DNA of 64,000 nucleotides from Nocardioides sp. JQ2195 (GCF_012272695.1 NZ_CP050902.1:2480001-2544000), one strand, 5' to 3'; positions 36,061 through 45,925 are shown, numbered from the stretch's first letter. Notes: generated by a model not told the origin, from the letters alone. Numbers and translations are program-made.

Positions 36061-38637
36061 ATGTCACGGCGTGCCCTGGCCGCGAAGGTTGGGAAGCCTG
36101 ACACGAGCGCTGGCATCCCCGAAGCGCGCTGGGTGCGAGCTATGGCCTTTGAGCGGGCGGTCAACGACCAAGCCTTCGTCGCTGAGCTGCTGACGCGTGC
36201 CGTAGGGCTCCTCGAGCTCGATCGCCCCGCTGCCGTCCGCATCAGGTCCGGGCACGAGCAGGCGGACACTACCGCCAAGGAGCTGGCTCAGGCTCATCTG
36301 GCGGCTGAGTACGCCGGTGAGGCAACCATGCTCACCAAGCTTGCCGTCCCCTTCCTCAGCCTCGAGCGTGAGGACCATGCGACGGCGATCAAGCCTGACT
36401 TCGCCATCGTCGCGGCGCGCAAGGACGGCGAGCGGGTCGTCGGTTCGTGGTTGATCATGGGCGATGCGAAGGACTACGAACGGGTTCGCTCGCGCATCGA
36501 CGATCAACGCATCCTCAAGGGATTCCTCCAAGTTGCTCTGGGCGCGGAGTCTGCAGCGGCCTGGAGTCGTCTGCCGTCCGGCATGGAAGTTCACAGCTTC
36601 GGTGCACTTGCTGTGCCTCGCAACGTCTACCTGCGCCCCGAAGCAATCGTCGAGGACCTGGCCGACCACCGCCGCGAAGTCCGCGGCCGAGCGCAGGAAC
36701 GACTGGCTCAGCTGGAGGAGTTGGGCGATGACGTGATTGCGGAAGTCGAGCTGCCCAGCCATCTGGCCCACCTCGTGGCAACCTTCGACCCGCGATCATG
36801 TCAGTCGTGCAGCCTCTTCAACTACTGCCGCTCCGAGTTGCGCACCTCATCCGATCCCGAGTCACTTCTGATCGAGCTCGGCATTCCGGAGCCGACCCGG
36901 CCGGCGTTGATCGGATTGCTCAACGGCACAGGTGAGATCGGCGTCGCACCGAACTCAGTGGTCGCCAATGTGACTGCCACCCTCAGCGGCCTCCCCCACT
37001 GGACTGGTCGACGACGCTTGGACGCTGCGGGTCTACCAGGCTCCATCAACGTTCTCGTCGTGAAATCAGACTCCGCTGCGCTCGGCGTCCACGGGGTCGC
37101 CGTACAACGACTGGACGGCTCCGGCAACGAGGAGTGGGCGTTCGAATGCTTCGAACGAACCAACGCCACCGAGACCCGGCACACCGTGATGGAGCTGCTG
37201 GGGAAGTCCATCCGTGAAGGGCTCTCGTCCGGGCATCTGCCGCTACACATCGTGGTGCCCGACAAGCCCTCCGCAGACCTGCTCGTCACGATGGCAGACT
37301 CACTCGCCGGTGTGGAGCTCAGCCGCATCCGCTGGGAACGCGACATCGAGCAGGGACGCCCCGTGCTCACCTTCGATGGTGAGGAGGCCACGATCCCCGA
37401 GCCGCTCAGCGACGATGCGCGTCTCGCGGTGAGTTTCCTGCTCGAGGAGGACCGAGCGCGTGCTTTCAGCCTGCGCCAGCCGGTCATCGTCCTGCGCGAT
37501 GTCCTGGCCGCCCATCTGGTGCCCGGTGGGCCCTCCGTCGATGCTGGACGTCTCGACTACCTGGTCGAGTGGGCAGAGGCCACCAGCCCTCTCGAGCATC
37601 GCGCGGTGACGGATGACATCACTTCGCGCACGCACAGCCCGGGCGCACGGCTGACCAACGCATCCTCGGACGAGATTCACCGTGCCGGTCGACCCGGCAA
37701 GGGTGACCCGGAGCGTTATCGCGAGATGGTCACGAACGAGCTCGAGTACCGCATCGACACCTTGTGTCGAGCGCTCGCCGTGCTCGAAGAGTTGCCGGAG
37801 TCGCGACTCCGCGACGTTCACCGCACGCTTGAGGGGGACGCGCAGGTCGTCTGGGGTCGTCGACTGGCTCTGGAAGCGTCCGACCTCGTGCGCTTCTCGC
37901 GCACCTTCCGCTACTGGCGCAACGCCCAGGTGGACATGCTCGACGCCGATGAAACGTGCCGCGAGCAGCTCGCCGTACTCGCTGATGCCGAGTATGCCGC
38001 CGACCGTGCAGCAGATGCCGGCATGCGCCACCTGGCCAAAGCGCGCGTGATCTCCACGTCGCCACTCCGCCTGTCCGTTGCGTCCCGGAGTCTTACGGAC
38101 GGAGTCGAGGTCGCGCTCCTGCACGTGAACGGCACGGCTTCCTTTGAGAGTGACGACGTGACCCTGAAAGTGCAAGCAGGGAGCTTCAAGTTCGGCGAAG
38201 TGTCAATCGGTCGACTCGAAGCTGACGATGACGACGGCCTGCTGTGGCACCCGGGCGTTGATCCGCAGCTGAAGGTGAACGACGAACTGGTGCTGGCCAA
38301 CATGGAGTGGTTCGGTGGCGGGTTCAGGTCGGGCCATGAGCTGGCGGTGAAGCGGCCGAGCCTCGACCAGCAGGCAGCACCGAAGCAGGCCTGCACTCCC
38401 GATTCCTATGCCCAGGATCCGGATGTGCACCGGTGGTGCTGTCGGTCACACGCCGCCGGCGAAGCCGAGTTCTCCGACGAGCTCGCGGAGCGACGCGAGC
38501 GTGGAGAACTGAACCCAGAAACCTGGCCGCCCATCGTCGACCAAGACCGCTTTGACATCGCACTCGACGATGACCCGGCAGACATGGTCGAAGACGTGCC
38601 CATCCCTGAAGGCCTGACGGCGGACGATGTGGACTGA
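36061..38637 (+). CDS. RecB-like PD-(D/E)XK nuclease with Cys cluster
   Basis: An 858-aa protein from the ATG at 36061; earlier in-frame starts (35938, 35860) are possible and none has a clear ribosome site. Residues ~108-160 give KPDFAIVAARKDGERVV, then IMGDAKDYERV and Q at ILKGFLQVAL: the D...DAK...Q pattern of RecB/Cas4-type nucleases. C247, C250 and C256 (SCQSCSLFNYC) resemble the Cys triplet of Fe-S-containing AddB/Cas4 nucleases. A C-terminal block near 778-830 is rich in Cys/His/Trp (DVHRWCCRSH, ELNPETWPP). It lies 4 nt before an SF1 helicase gene, suggesting a two-subunit nuclease-helicase. The family is not recognised. Confidence 0.7.
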   Translation: MSRRALAAKVGKPDTSAGIPEARWVRAMAFERAVNDQAFVAELLTRAVGLLELDRPAAVRIRSGHEQADTTAKELAQAHLAAEYAGEATMLTKLAVPFLSLEREDHATAIKPDFAIVAARKDGERVVGSWLIMGDAKDYERVRSRIDDQRILKGFLQVALGAESAAAWSRLPSGMEVHSFGALAVPRNVYLRPEAIVEDLADHRREVRGRAQERLAQLEELGDDVIAEVELPSHLAHLVATFDPRSCQSCSLFNYCRSELRTSSDPESLLIELGIPEPTRPALIGLLNGTGEIGVAPNSVVANVTATLSGLPHWTGRRRLDAAGLPGSINVLVVKSDSAALGVHGVAVQRLDGSGNEEWAFECFERTNATETRHTVMELLGKSIREGLSSGHLPLHIVVPDKPSADLLVTMADSLAGVELSRIRWERDIEQGRPVLTFDGEEATIPEPLSDDARLAVSFLLEEDRARAFSLRQPVIVLRDVLAAHLVPGGPSVDAGRLDYLVEWAEATSPLEHRAVTDDITSRTHSPGARLTNASSDEIHRAGRPGKGDPERYREMVTNELEYRIDTLCRALAVLEELPESRLRDVHRTLEGDAQVVWGRRLALEASDLVRFSRTFRYWRNAQVDMLDADETCREQLAVLADAEYAADRAADAGMRHLAKARVISTSPLRLSVASRSLTDGVEVALLHVNGTASFESDDVTLKVQAGSFKFGEVSIGRLEADDDDGLLWHPGVDPQLKVNDELVLANMEWFGGGFRSGHELAVKRPSLDQQAAPKQACTPDSYAQDPDVHRWCCRSHAAGEAEFSDELAERRERGELNPETWPPIVDQDRFDIALDDDPADMVEDVPIPEGLTADDVD

Positions 38638-38641
38638 GCCC

Positions 38642-40141
38642 ATGACGATCTCCTTCACCCAACCTGCTCTGTCGGTGACAAGTGCCGGACACCACTCTTT
38701 TGCGGCTGCGGGAAACGTCGCTGCCGCTGGTCAGGCCACACAAGCGCTGATGCAGGCCCTCAATGCAGTCAAGGACTACGACAAGGTCCTGCTGCGAGCG
38801 GCGGCCGGCGCGGGCAAGTCCTATGCCCTGGTGACGATGGTCAAAGAGGCTCTGGCCAACCCCAATTGCCTCCGGGTCGCGGTCACGGCCTTCAAGAACC
38901 GCCAGATCTACCCACTCGCGAGGCGACTCGGCGAGGAGCTGGGCAAGGAGAAGGTGTGTCTCTTCGTCTCGGCCAAGCGAGTCGATGAGGTCCCGGACAA
39001 CGTGCTCTCAGACGTCACGGTGGCCACCTCGACCAGCGGGATTCCTGAGGGTGTGAGTCTGGTGATCGGCACGTCACACAAACTCGGAGTATTCGGAGAA
39101 CCGAAGCGTCTTCTCGATCGTCTGGGCGCAGGCGCAAACGGTGACGTCCCATTCGACGTTCTCTTCGTCGACGAGGCGTGGGAGATGGCACTGCACCTGT
39201 TCAACAAGGTGGAGAAGCTAGCCCCGATCGCTGTAGGAGTCGGCGACGTCGGGCAGCTTCCGCCGATCGACCATACTCAGAATCCTTGGCGAGGCGACCC
39301 CGGCTACAACCCCTACCGCGCTTGGCCGACCGAGTTCGAGAACAGGTCAACGACGTTTGCCATCGACCTGCCCGCTGTATGGCGACCGACCGGCGAGCAA
39401 CTGGGTCTGTGGCGTTCGTTCTACGACTCCTGGGACCAACTCGACTGCGTGGCCGCACCCGGGGACCGCTCAATGGAGCTGCCGCCCATGAGTGGCGCGT
39501 CGGCAGACGTATGGGGCTCGGTCGCCAGTGGCTATCCAACCTTGCTCGAGGTGGACGGGCTCGAGGACCCGGAAGCAGCCGACATCGACCAACCCTTGCT
39601 CGGCGTGCTCGAGGACCTGCTGCGCTCACTGCTGACGGACGGCTTCACCTTCACAGAACGCAAGTACGACGACACCGGTGCTCCTGGACCCGTTATAACC
39701 CACTCGTCAGACGATGCAACTGGAAAACCTCTGGTGGTCATCCTGGCCACGCGCAACCAAGCCGTCGATGACGCCGCGGAGATGGCCGACCAGATCACTG
39801 CGGATCTGGAACTGCCTCCCGGACTCGTGCACGCTTCCACCGTCGACAAGTGGCAAGGGCAGACCAACACCATCACTGTGGCGATCCATCCGCTGTCGGG
39901 CGCGGCCGGCCTCGATGAGTTCAACTCGGCATTCGGTCGGCTTGCGGTCACCTGCACACGCGCGACTCACGGGTTGTTGATGATTGCTCGTGCTGGTCTC
40001 GACGACCTGCTGGCCGACTCCCCCGCTCGTCCCGGAACACCCTTCGGTGAGCCCGGGACACGAGCCCTCCCACGCCAGACGCATCAGCGGATTCTTGGTG
40101 CGTTCAGGCGTGGGGTGTGGAAGGTATCCACAGACGACTGA
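38642..40141 (+). CDS. SF1 helicase / AAA ATPase, partner of the RecB-like nuclease
   Basis: A 499-aa protein. Walker A is AAAGAGKSYALV near residue 57, motif II LFVDEAW near 178, motif III VGDVGQLPPI near 200, a motif V-like STVDKWQGQTNTITV near 400 and a motif VI-like LAVTCTRATHGLL near 437. These mark a compact UvrD/Pif1/Upf1-type SF1 helicase. The ATG at 38642 follows the nuclease stop by 4 nt; an ATG at 38627 overlapping the nuclease is an alternative. The pair forms a divergent operon to the type ISP unit. The likely role is unwinding or translocation on invading DNA with the nuclease. Confidence 0.75.
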   Translation: MTISFTQPALSVTSAGHHSFAAAGNVAAAGQATQALMQALNAVKDYDKVLLRAAAGAGKSYALVTMVKEALANPNCLRVAVTAFKNRQIYPLARRLGEELGKEKVCLFVSAKRVDEVPDNVLSDVTVATSTSGIPEGVSLVIGTSHKLGVFGEPKRLLDRLGAGANGDVPFDVLFVDEAWEMALHLFNKVEKLAPIAVGVGDVGQLPPIDHTQNPWRGDPGYNPYRAWPTEFENRSTTFAIDLPAVWRPTGEQLGLWRSFYDSWDQLDCVAAPGDRSMELPPMSGASADVWGSVASGYPTLLEVDGLEDPEAADIDQPLLGVLEDLLRSLLTDGFTFTERKYDDTGAPGPVITHSSDDATGKPLVVILATRNQAVDDAAEMADQITADLELPPGLVHASTVDKWQGQTNTITVAIHPLSGAAGLDEFNSAFGRLAVTCTRATHGLLMIARAGLDDLLADSPARPGTPFGEPGTRALPRQTHQRILGAFRRGVWKVSTDD

Positions 40142-40191
40142 GGGTTGGCACGGCGGCAGCGTGGGCTTCGGTCTTTTCGGGTGGCATTGCT

Positions 40192-40884
40192 CTAGCTGGC
40201 CTGAAACGCAGACCAGTCGATCTGCCCTCGACCAGCCTTGGCGAGGAATGCATCGGCTTCGGAGAATGGCTTGCTCGTGTTGAACCCCTTGTAGGCGGAC
40301 AACCCTGACGGGTGGGACGACTCAATGACGAGGTGTCGATCTGTGTCTATGAGCCTCCTCTTCTTGCGCGCAGGGTTGCCCCAGAGCATGAAGACAGTGG
40401 GAGCCGAACTCTCACTCAGTCTCGAAATCACCGCGTCCGTGAACCGCTTCCAGTCGGAGCGCCGATGCGAATTGGCTTCCCCACGACGCACGGTCAGTGT
40501 GGTGTTGAGGAGCAGAACACCCTGGCGTGCCCAACCGTCCAAGCAACCATGACTGGGAGCCTCGATGCCAAGGTCGAAGTTGAGTTGCCGATGAATGTTC
40601 CGCAGAGATGGCGGAATGGAGACTCCCGGCGGCACTGAGAAGGACAGCCCATGAGCCTGGCCAAGGCCGTGGTAAGGATCCTGTCCCAGAATGACAACAC
40701 GGACTTTCTCGACTGGTGTGAGATCGAATGCGGCGAACGTCTGGTGCTGCGGAGGAAATACCTCGTATGAGGCCCGCTCCTGGGCAACGAAGTCCATCAA
40801 CTTCGGCCAGTAGTCCTTGTCGAGCTCGTCGGCCAGCTCGTTCCGCCAGCCGTCCGGCAGGGTCTCCGAAGGCTTCTGGCCCAT
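40192..40884 (-). CDS. ung: Uracil-DNA glycosylase (family 1)
   Basis: A 230-aa enzyme that removes uracil from DNA, the first step of base-excision repair. Diagnostic motifs are VVILGQDPYHGLGQAHGLSF (water-activating Asp in GQDPYHG), GVLLLNTTLTV, VFMLWGNPA, and the Leu-loop SSHPSGLSAYKGF. All catalytic residues are present and the length is normal. The ATG at 40884 has GAGGAG upstream; an open extension to 40965 is rejected. It converges with the helicase operon end (50-nt gap). It may be a housekeeping gene separating two defence blocks. Confidence 0.97.
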   Translation of the reverse strand: MGQKPSETLPDGWRNELADELDKDYWPKLMDFVAQERASYEVFPPQHQTFAAFDLTPVEKVRVVILGQDPYHGLGQAHGLSFSVPPGVSIPPSLRNIHRQLNFDLGIEAPSHGCLDGWARQGVLLLNTTLTVRRGEANSHRRSDWKRFTDAVISRLSESSAPTVFMLWGNPARKKRRLIDTDRHLVIESSHPSGLSAYKGFNTSKPFSEADAFLAKAGRGQIDWSAFQAS

Positions 40885-41189
40885 TGTCGTGGCTCCTCGT
40901 GTTGGGTTCAGGTCAGGGACCCTGGCTGGTGTCATCGGCTTCTTCCACGTGAAGCAACGCCGCAAGATCGGCGAGGCTTGTCACCGGGCTCCGTGTTTCG
41001 CTGCGGATCCCGCGTTCAGGAAACGCGTCTGGCTGCACTCAATCCGGAGGCTTCACCATGCTCACACCCTAGTGGGGACAACTGACGTCGGGATTGGACT
41101 AGCTGTGATCATTCAGGTCTACATCACCGTCGATGCCGCATGTTCGCATTCCTCCACCCGTGACACATCTGGTGTCCTAGGCTCACAGC
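40885..41189. promoter_or_regulatory. Divergent region between ung and the zinc-hook ATPase gene
   Basis: No gene-sized frame is convincing here. On the minus strand TAGGGT at 41066-41071 lies 6 nt before an ATG (41059) that opens a six-codon frame; it may be a -10 box for ung with the start of transcription there. On the plus strand the TAGGCT box of the ATPase gene lies at 41178. Confidence 0.35.
41178..41183 (+). promoter_or_regulatory. Leaderless-type -10 box of the zinc-hook ATPase gene
   Basis: TAGGCT (TANNNT) ends exactly 6 nt before the GTG at 41190, and no Shine-Dalgarno sequence is present. In actinobacteria this spacing places transcription start at the first base of the start codon. 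Confidence 0.5.
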
Positions 41190-43633
41190 GTGAGCACAGA
41201 TCTCGTGGCCTGGATCAACGCCCGACTCGACAAATCCGCATTGGCAGATGAAGCCAAACTCATCGTCATGGTCGCTCTGGAAGGTGACTCTGAGCTTGAG
41301 GATCTGCTCAACACTGGCAAGTCAGAAGTCCGTGAACGAGCAGTCGCCCAGGAAGTACCCGATGCTGGCGGCACGTTTCTGGCGTCAGTCACTGTCGAAG
41401 GTTTCCGAGGCATCGGTCCAGCGACACTCTTGAACTGACCCCGCGGCCAGGCCTGACCATCGTCGCCGGACGCAATGGATCCGGGAAGTCGAGCATTTCC
41501 GAGGCGCTCGAGTTCGTGCTCACCGGCGACACCTACCGCTGGAAGAATCGTGTCTCACAGTGGAAGGAACACTGGCGCAACCTCCATCACGACAAGGCAC
41601 AGATCAGCGTCACCGTTGTGGAGGAGGGCCGCGGGCCGACCACAGTCACCCGGGACTGGGACGACCAGGAAACAAGTGCCGCGCGCAGCACCACAGTGAG
41701 CCAACGACAAGGTGACAAGAAGCAGTCGGGTCTTGGCGATCTCGGCTGGGAACGCCCACTCGAACAATTCCGGCCGATCCTGTCCTATGAGGAACTCGGC
41801 GGCATGTTGGAAGGCAGCCCCAGCGAACTTCACGATGCGCTCGCCAAGGTGCTCGGCACTGAGCAGCTCGGAGATGCGCTCAAGCGAATCCAAGTTCGGC
41901 TCAAGCAACGGAAAGCCCCGGGCGACGCAGCGACCAAGCGGCGCAAGGATCTACAGACGGCAGCTTCCACGTCCGACGATGAACGGGCCCAACAGGTCGC
42001 CGCGCTGCTGAAGAAGACCTCGCCTGACTTGGACGCGATCCGCCACCTTGTCACGGGTTCGAACACTCTTGGCCATGGGCCGATCGCTGAACTGCGAGGA
42101 CTCAGTTCACTGGAAGTTCCCTTCACCAGTGAGACCTCTGCCGTCGTGGTCGAACGACTCCGCGGCGCAATGGCAGGTCTCGCCGATGCGGGATCAAATG
42201 TGTCCGAGCGCAATCTGGCGAGATTGAAACTGCTCGAGGCAGCCATCAACGTGCACGCGGATCATGGCGACATGTCATGTCCTGTGTGCAGGAGCGCAAC
42301 GTTGGACGAGGATTGGGCAGCAGCCAGCAGTAACTTGGTGACCCAACAACGAGCCGAGCTGACGGATCACGCGCAGGCACGACAAACGTTCGAACTTGCT
42401 CTCGCCGAAGCCCGACGCCTGATCACACCCAGGCCAGCCATCTTGAGCTACACGTCATTACCCGACCTCGAGGACAAGATTCGCGAAGCTCGTAGCGCAT
42501 GGGATGAGTGGGCCAAGGCTCCCCAAGGAAACACAGCGTCCGCAGCCAACGAGCTTGCCGAACACCTCGAGTTGTATGAGGCCGAGGTCATTGCCCGCGT
42601 CGCGGACCTGAAGAAGGCTGCCGGGCAGAAACTCACGGAACTGGATGATCGTTGGCAGCCCCTTGCCACCGACATCAGTGCTTGGTGCAGCATCTGGGCG
42701 GAGTGGCTGCTTCAGAAGGATTCAGCCGATGTCCTGAGTGCGGCCGAGAGGTGGCTGAAGGAAAACGAGCTGGAGCTCAAGAACGACCTTTTGGCGCCGA
42801 TTCGTGACGGGGCAAAGGCAGCGTGGGCAAAGTTGCGTCAGGAGAGCAACGTTGAGATCGGAAACCTCACCCTCGACGGGCTCGGTACACGTCGAAAGGT
42901 GAGCATCGAAGCTCAGATCGACGGCTCTCAGACAAGCAGCATGGCCGTGCTGAGTCAGGGCGAGTTGCATGCGCTCGCATTGGCGTTGTTCCTTCCTCGC
43001 GCCACCATGGCCCAGTCACCCTTCAGATTCGTCGTGCTTGACGACCCTGTGCAGGCCATGGACCCGGCAAAGGTCGACGGTCTGGTGGAGCTGCTGAGTG
43101 AACTCGCCGAAACCAGTCAAGTCATCGTGTTGTCCCACGACGATCGTCTGGCCGCTGCCGTGCGCCGTGCCGAAGTGGACGCGACGATCCTCGAGGTGAA
43201 CCGTGGCAAGGACTCGAACGTGACAATCCAGACGTCGACTGATCCCGTGAACCGATATCTGGACGATGCGTTCGCCATGATCACTGAGCAAGACCACGAA
43301 CGTCTGTCGGAGGCGGCCCTGCGTCGCACTCTGCCGGGGCTACTACGATTCGCAGCCGAGGCAGCCGGCAAGGACAGGTACTTCACTCAGGCGCTGAAGC
43401 ATGGAGCGACCATTGCCGACGTGGAATCCACCTGGGAGGACGCCAACACGACCCGCGCCAAGTTAGCGCTCGCCATCTTCGGCGAGCCACGCGAAAACCA
43501 CGAGCTCGACAACTGGGCAAGGGCTCCCTACCGCAAGTTCGCGTTGAGGACCGTCGGCTCGAGAATGCACACCGGATTGAAGGAGAAGCTGGACCCGCGT
43601 GACTCAGCACGTGAGGTACAGAAGCTCATATAG
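41190..43633 (+). pseudogene. Rad50-like zinc-hook ABC ATPase, one frameshift near 41,425
   Basis: Two open segments make one protein. The first (GTG 41190) runs through VTVEGFRGIGPA and stops at TGA 41436; the second, in another frame from about 41,426, continues LELTPRPGLTIVAGRNGSGK (Walker A) and is open to 43633. One inserted base near 41,420-41,428 would restore about 814 residues. Then: coiled coil, CPVC at 42278-42289 (zinc-hook motif of Rad50/RloC proteins), ABC signature VLSQGELHALALALFL, Walker B FVVLDDPVQAMDP and H-loop VLSHDDR. The C-terminal helical part has LLRFAAEA (R-x3-E) and RTVGSRMH. It is probably a DNA-end or RNA-linked defence ATPase paired with the next gene. A sequencing error is possible. 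Confidence 0.8.
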
Positions 43634-43653
43634 GACATTCGCGAAGGCGCGTC

Positions 43654-44034
43654 ATGAGCAACTTGTTGGATCTGGCGGAAGCCCAACTCGCTTCCCCGGG
43701 TTCACATGGCAACCGGATGGCCTGCTGGCTGGCTCGATCGGCTCTCGAGGAGTCGATCGACGAACTTCTCGCGATCAAGAAGATCGAGGCCGGCGAACGC
43801 AGCAGCACGCGAAGCAAACTCAGTTGCCTCGAGGTGGCTTTCGAAGGAACAGGACTTCCGTCGAAAGCCCAGTACGCATGGTCACGGTTATCCGAGTCCT
43901 GCCATCAACATGCCTTCAAGTTGTCGCCGACCTTTTCCGAGGTCGAGCATCTCATTCATCTGGTACGAACGATTCAAGATCATGCTCCAAACCCGGCAGA
44001 CTCCCAAACGCCTCCCCCGACGCCTGCAGGGTGA
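43654..44034 (+). CDS. Small helical protein with HEPN-like R-x5-H motif
   Basis: A 126-aa all-helical protein. Residues 72-92 read AQYAWSRLSESCHQHAFKLS, with R78-x5-H84 fitting the RX4-6H active-site motif of HEPN ribonucleases; the N-terminal helix has WLARSALEESIDELL. The Pro/Thr-rich tail is probably disordered. The ATG is 20 nt after the ATPase stop with GAAGG upstream, so the two are one operon. ABC ATPase plus HEPN protein is a recurrent toxin-like defence design; the HEPN assignment here is motif-level inference. Confidence 0.65.
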   Translation: MSNLLDLAEAQLASPGSHGNRMACWLARSALEESIDELLAIKKIEAGERSSTRSKLSCLEVAFEGTGLPSKAQYAWSRLSESCHQHAFKLSPTFSEVEHLIHLVRTIQDHAPNPADSQTPPPTPAG

Positions 44035-44107
44035 AGGTGAGTGAAACGACCACTGCATGTTTGTTCCGCTCCATAGGACCGTTCAACCACTCACCAAGGG
44101 ATCGCTC

Positions 44108-44350
44108 ATGACAAACCACATTGATGTGCCCGCCGAGAGGCGCGCAATCTTTTCGAACGACGGGCGCGTGTTTATGGATATGGACTACATGATCGCGCAG
44201 TTCGACGAGTTCGTCAGCATGCAGGAAAAAGGGGCCAAGTTCACCCAGAACCCGGCCGACGACGCCTATGTGGAAGGATCACGGGCCATCATCGACATGC
44301 TCATCCATTCCAAGGAAGTCCTCGTCCTGGACGACGCCTTCGAAAGCTGA
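44108..44350 (+). CDS. Small acidic defence-associated protein, copy B
   Basis: An 80-aa acidic protein, paralogue of the product at 29154-29414: shared IDVP, NDGR.FMDM.YMI, D.FV, EKGA.F and EG.R in the same order. The ATG at 44108 is preceded by AAGGGA. It follows the HEPN-like gene by 73 nt, just as copy A follows a nuclease-like gene, and the two copies point outward from the enclosed defence genes. No domain was recognised; a regulatory or immunity role is inference from context. Confidence 0.7.
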   Translation: MTNHIDVPAERRAIFSNDGRVFMDMDYMIAQFDEFVSMQEKGAKFTQNPADDAYVEGSRAIIDMLIHSKEVLVLDDAFES

Positions 44351-44439
44351 TGCATTGACTGGACCGGCTGTTGAGTACGTCGCTCTGGCGATGCACTTGA
44401 AGAATTCTCGATTCAGCAATCAAGGTACTTCGGCGGGCG

Positions 44440-45840
44440 CTACGCAGACATCCCGGCGAACTCCGCAAGCCTCCCCATCCCCGGACCGGCGTACGCCTTG
44501 AGCCGCTCGACCGAAGCGGCGACACCGTCGGAGCGCATCAGCTCGGGTGAGGTACGCGCCGGGTTGAGCGCGACCTGGTCGGCCCAGGCCTTGATCTCGG
44601 GGTTGGCGCCGAAGGCCGCGGCCGCACGGCCGCCGGTGACCTGCATCCGGGACCACTCGGGCAGCCCGTTGGGATAGGTCGACGACGGGCACACCGCGTT
44701 CTTCGCGACGATCGCCTGGTCAGGATCCAGCCCGACTGCGACCGTCGCCTCGACGAAGCCGCTCACCGCAGCGCCGAAGACCGGGAAGCCCGCGCGCACC
44801 GGCTGCAGCGTGATCGTGCCGCTCCCCCAGATCGGCACCTGCGGCTGGGTGCGCAGACCTCGGGCGGCGCAGTGCACGACCACCGCGTCGGGTGCGATGG
44901 CCACCTCGCCGTCCTCGAGGGACAGTCGCCCGGGAGCGGCACAGCGCACGTGACCGAGCCGGAGGACGTTGTCGATCGTCCGCAACCTGTCGAGCTCCCA
45001 CTGCGCGAGCGTCGGGGTCCGGGCCATCGTCGGCGTCACCGAGCGGTCGACCCGCAGCACCACGCCGGCCTCCTCCATCCGCAGGAACATCTCCTCCGCC
45101 GAGGCCGACTCCGAAGCAGCCCGCATCGTGTCGGCGGCGGCACCGATGAAGGTGGCCGGCTCGGGCTGGATCACCGCCCGGTTGAGCATCCACGGGTCGC
45201 GGGGCCGCACCCAGCAGATCGCGTCGGGGTCGAGACCGTTGTCGATCAGCCACACACAGGCATCCGTCGCGGTCTTGCCCGAGCCCACGACGACGAACTG
45301 CGACGGGGCATCCTCGAGCTTGACCAGGTCGTTGATCGGGATGACGTGGGCGCCCTCGGCCACCTCGAACGGGGGTGGCACGACGGAGGGGATGTCGGGC
45401 GCCAGATAGCGGGCGTCGACCACGCTGCGGCGGACCCGCACCTCGTGCTCGCGCCCGGTGACCCGGGAGACGAAGCGGCCCTCGCCGACGTAGTCGCAGT
45501 TGGGGTGGAAGGTCACCTTGCCGGAGGCGATCAGGCGGTCACGCATGATGCGGTCGAAGTAGGCGCAGATCTCCGGGGCGGTGGCCCGCTCGTGCAGACC
45601 GGCCTCGGGCCCGCGCTCCTGGATCCGCCCGCCACCGAACGGCGTCGAGGCCACGCCGTAGAGCGCCGAGGCCTGGTGGAGGCGGACGAACGGGTAGGCG
45701 TCGAGCCAGTGCCCGCCGACACCGTGTCGACGGTCGACCATGACCACCGAGACGTCGGCGTGGTCGATGAGGGCGTCGACGAAGGCCATCCCCATCGCAC
45801 CCGCGCCGACCACCAGGTAGTCGGCCTCCTGCACCGCCAT
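44440..45840 (-). CDS. FAD/NAD(P)-binding oxidoreductase (flavin monooxygenase-like)
   Basis: A 466-aa protein. The N-terminal dinucleotide-binding motif is YLVVGAGAMGMAF; a second Rossmann site is QFVVVGSGKTATDACVWL near residue 185. VGGHWLDAYPFVRLHQ resembles the flavin-adjacent loop of flavin-dependent monooxygenases. It has no Baeyer-Villiger fingerprint, so it is a more distant member. The ATG at 45840 has no strong ribosome site. It lies 85 nt downstream of the SRPBCC gene on the same strand. The substrate is unknown. Confidence 0.8.
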   Translation of the reverse strand: MAVQEADYLVVGAGAMGMAFVDALIDHADVSVVMVDRRHGVGGHWLDAYPFVRLHQASALYGVASTPFGGGRIQERGPEAGLHERATAPEICAYFDRIMRDRLIASGKVTFHPNCDYVGEGRFVSRVTGREHEVRVRRSVVDARYLAPDIPSVVPPPFEVAEGAHVIPINDLVKLEDAPSQFVVVGSGKTATDACVWLIDNGLDPDAICWVRPRDPWMLNRAVIQPEPATFIGAAADTMRAASESASAEEMFLRMEEAGVVLRVDRSVTPTMARTPTLAQWELDRLRTIDNVLRLGHVRCAAPGRLSLEDGEVAIAPDAVVVHCAARGLRTQPQVPIWGSGTITLQPVRAGFPVFGAAVSGFVEATVAVGLDPDQAIVAKNAVCPSSTYPNGLPEWSRMQVTGGRAAAAFGANPEIKAWADQVALNPARTSPELMRSDGVAASVERLKAYAGPGMGRLAEFAGMSA

Positions 45841-45925
45841 GATTCAGATTGATCCTGACCACGGTGCCGGTCAATAGCCCGTTTGGGGGCTCAGCCCTGT
45901 CTCCTTCATTCCGCGATCGGATGAT

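Noticed and set aside
41420..41440. Programmed ribosomal frameshift in the zinc-hook ATPase gene
   Set aside because: No slippery heptamer or obvious downstream structure; an indel or sequence error is simpler.
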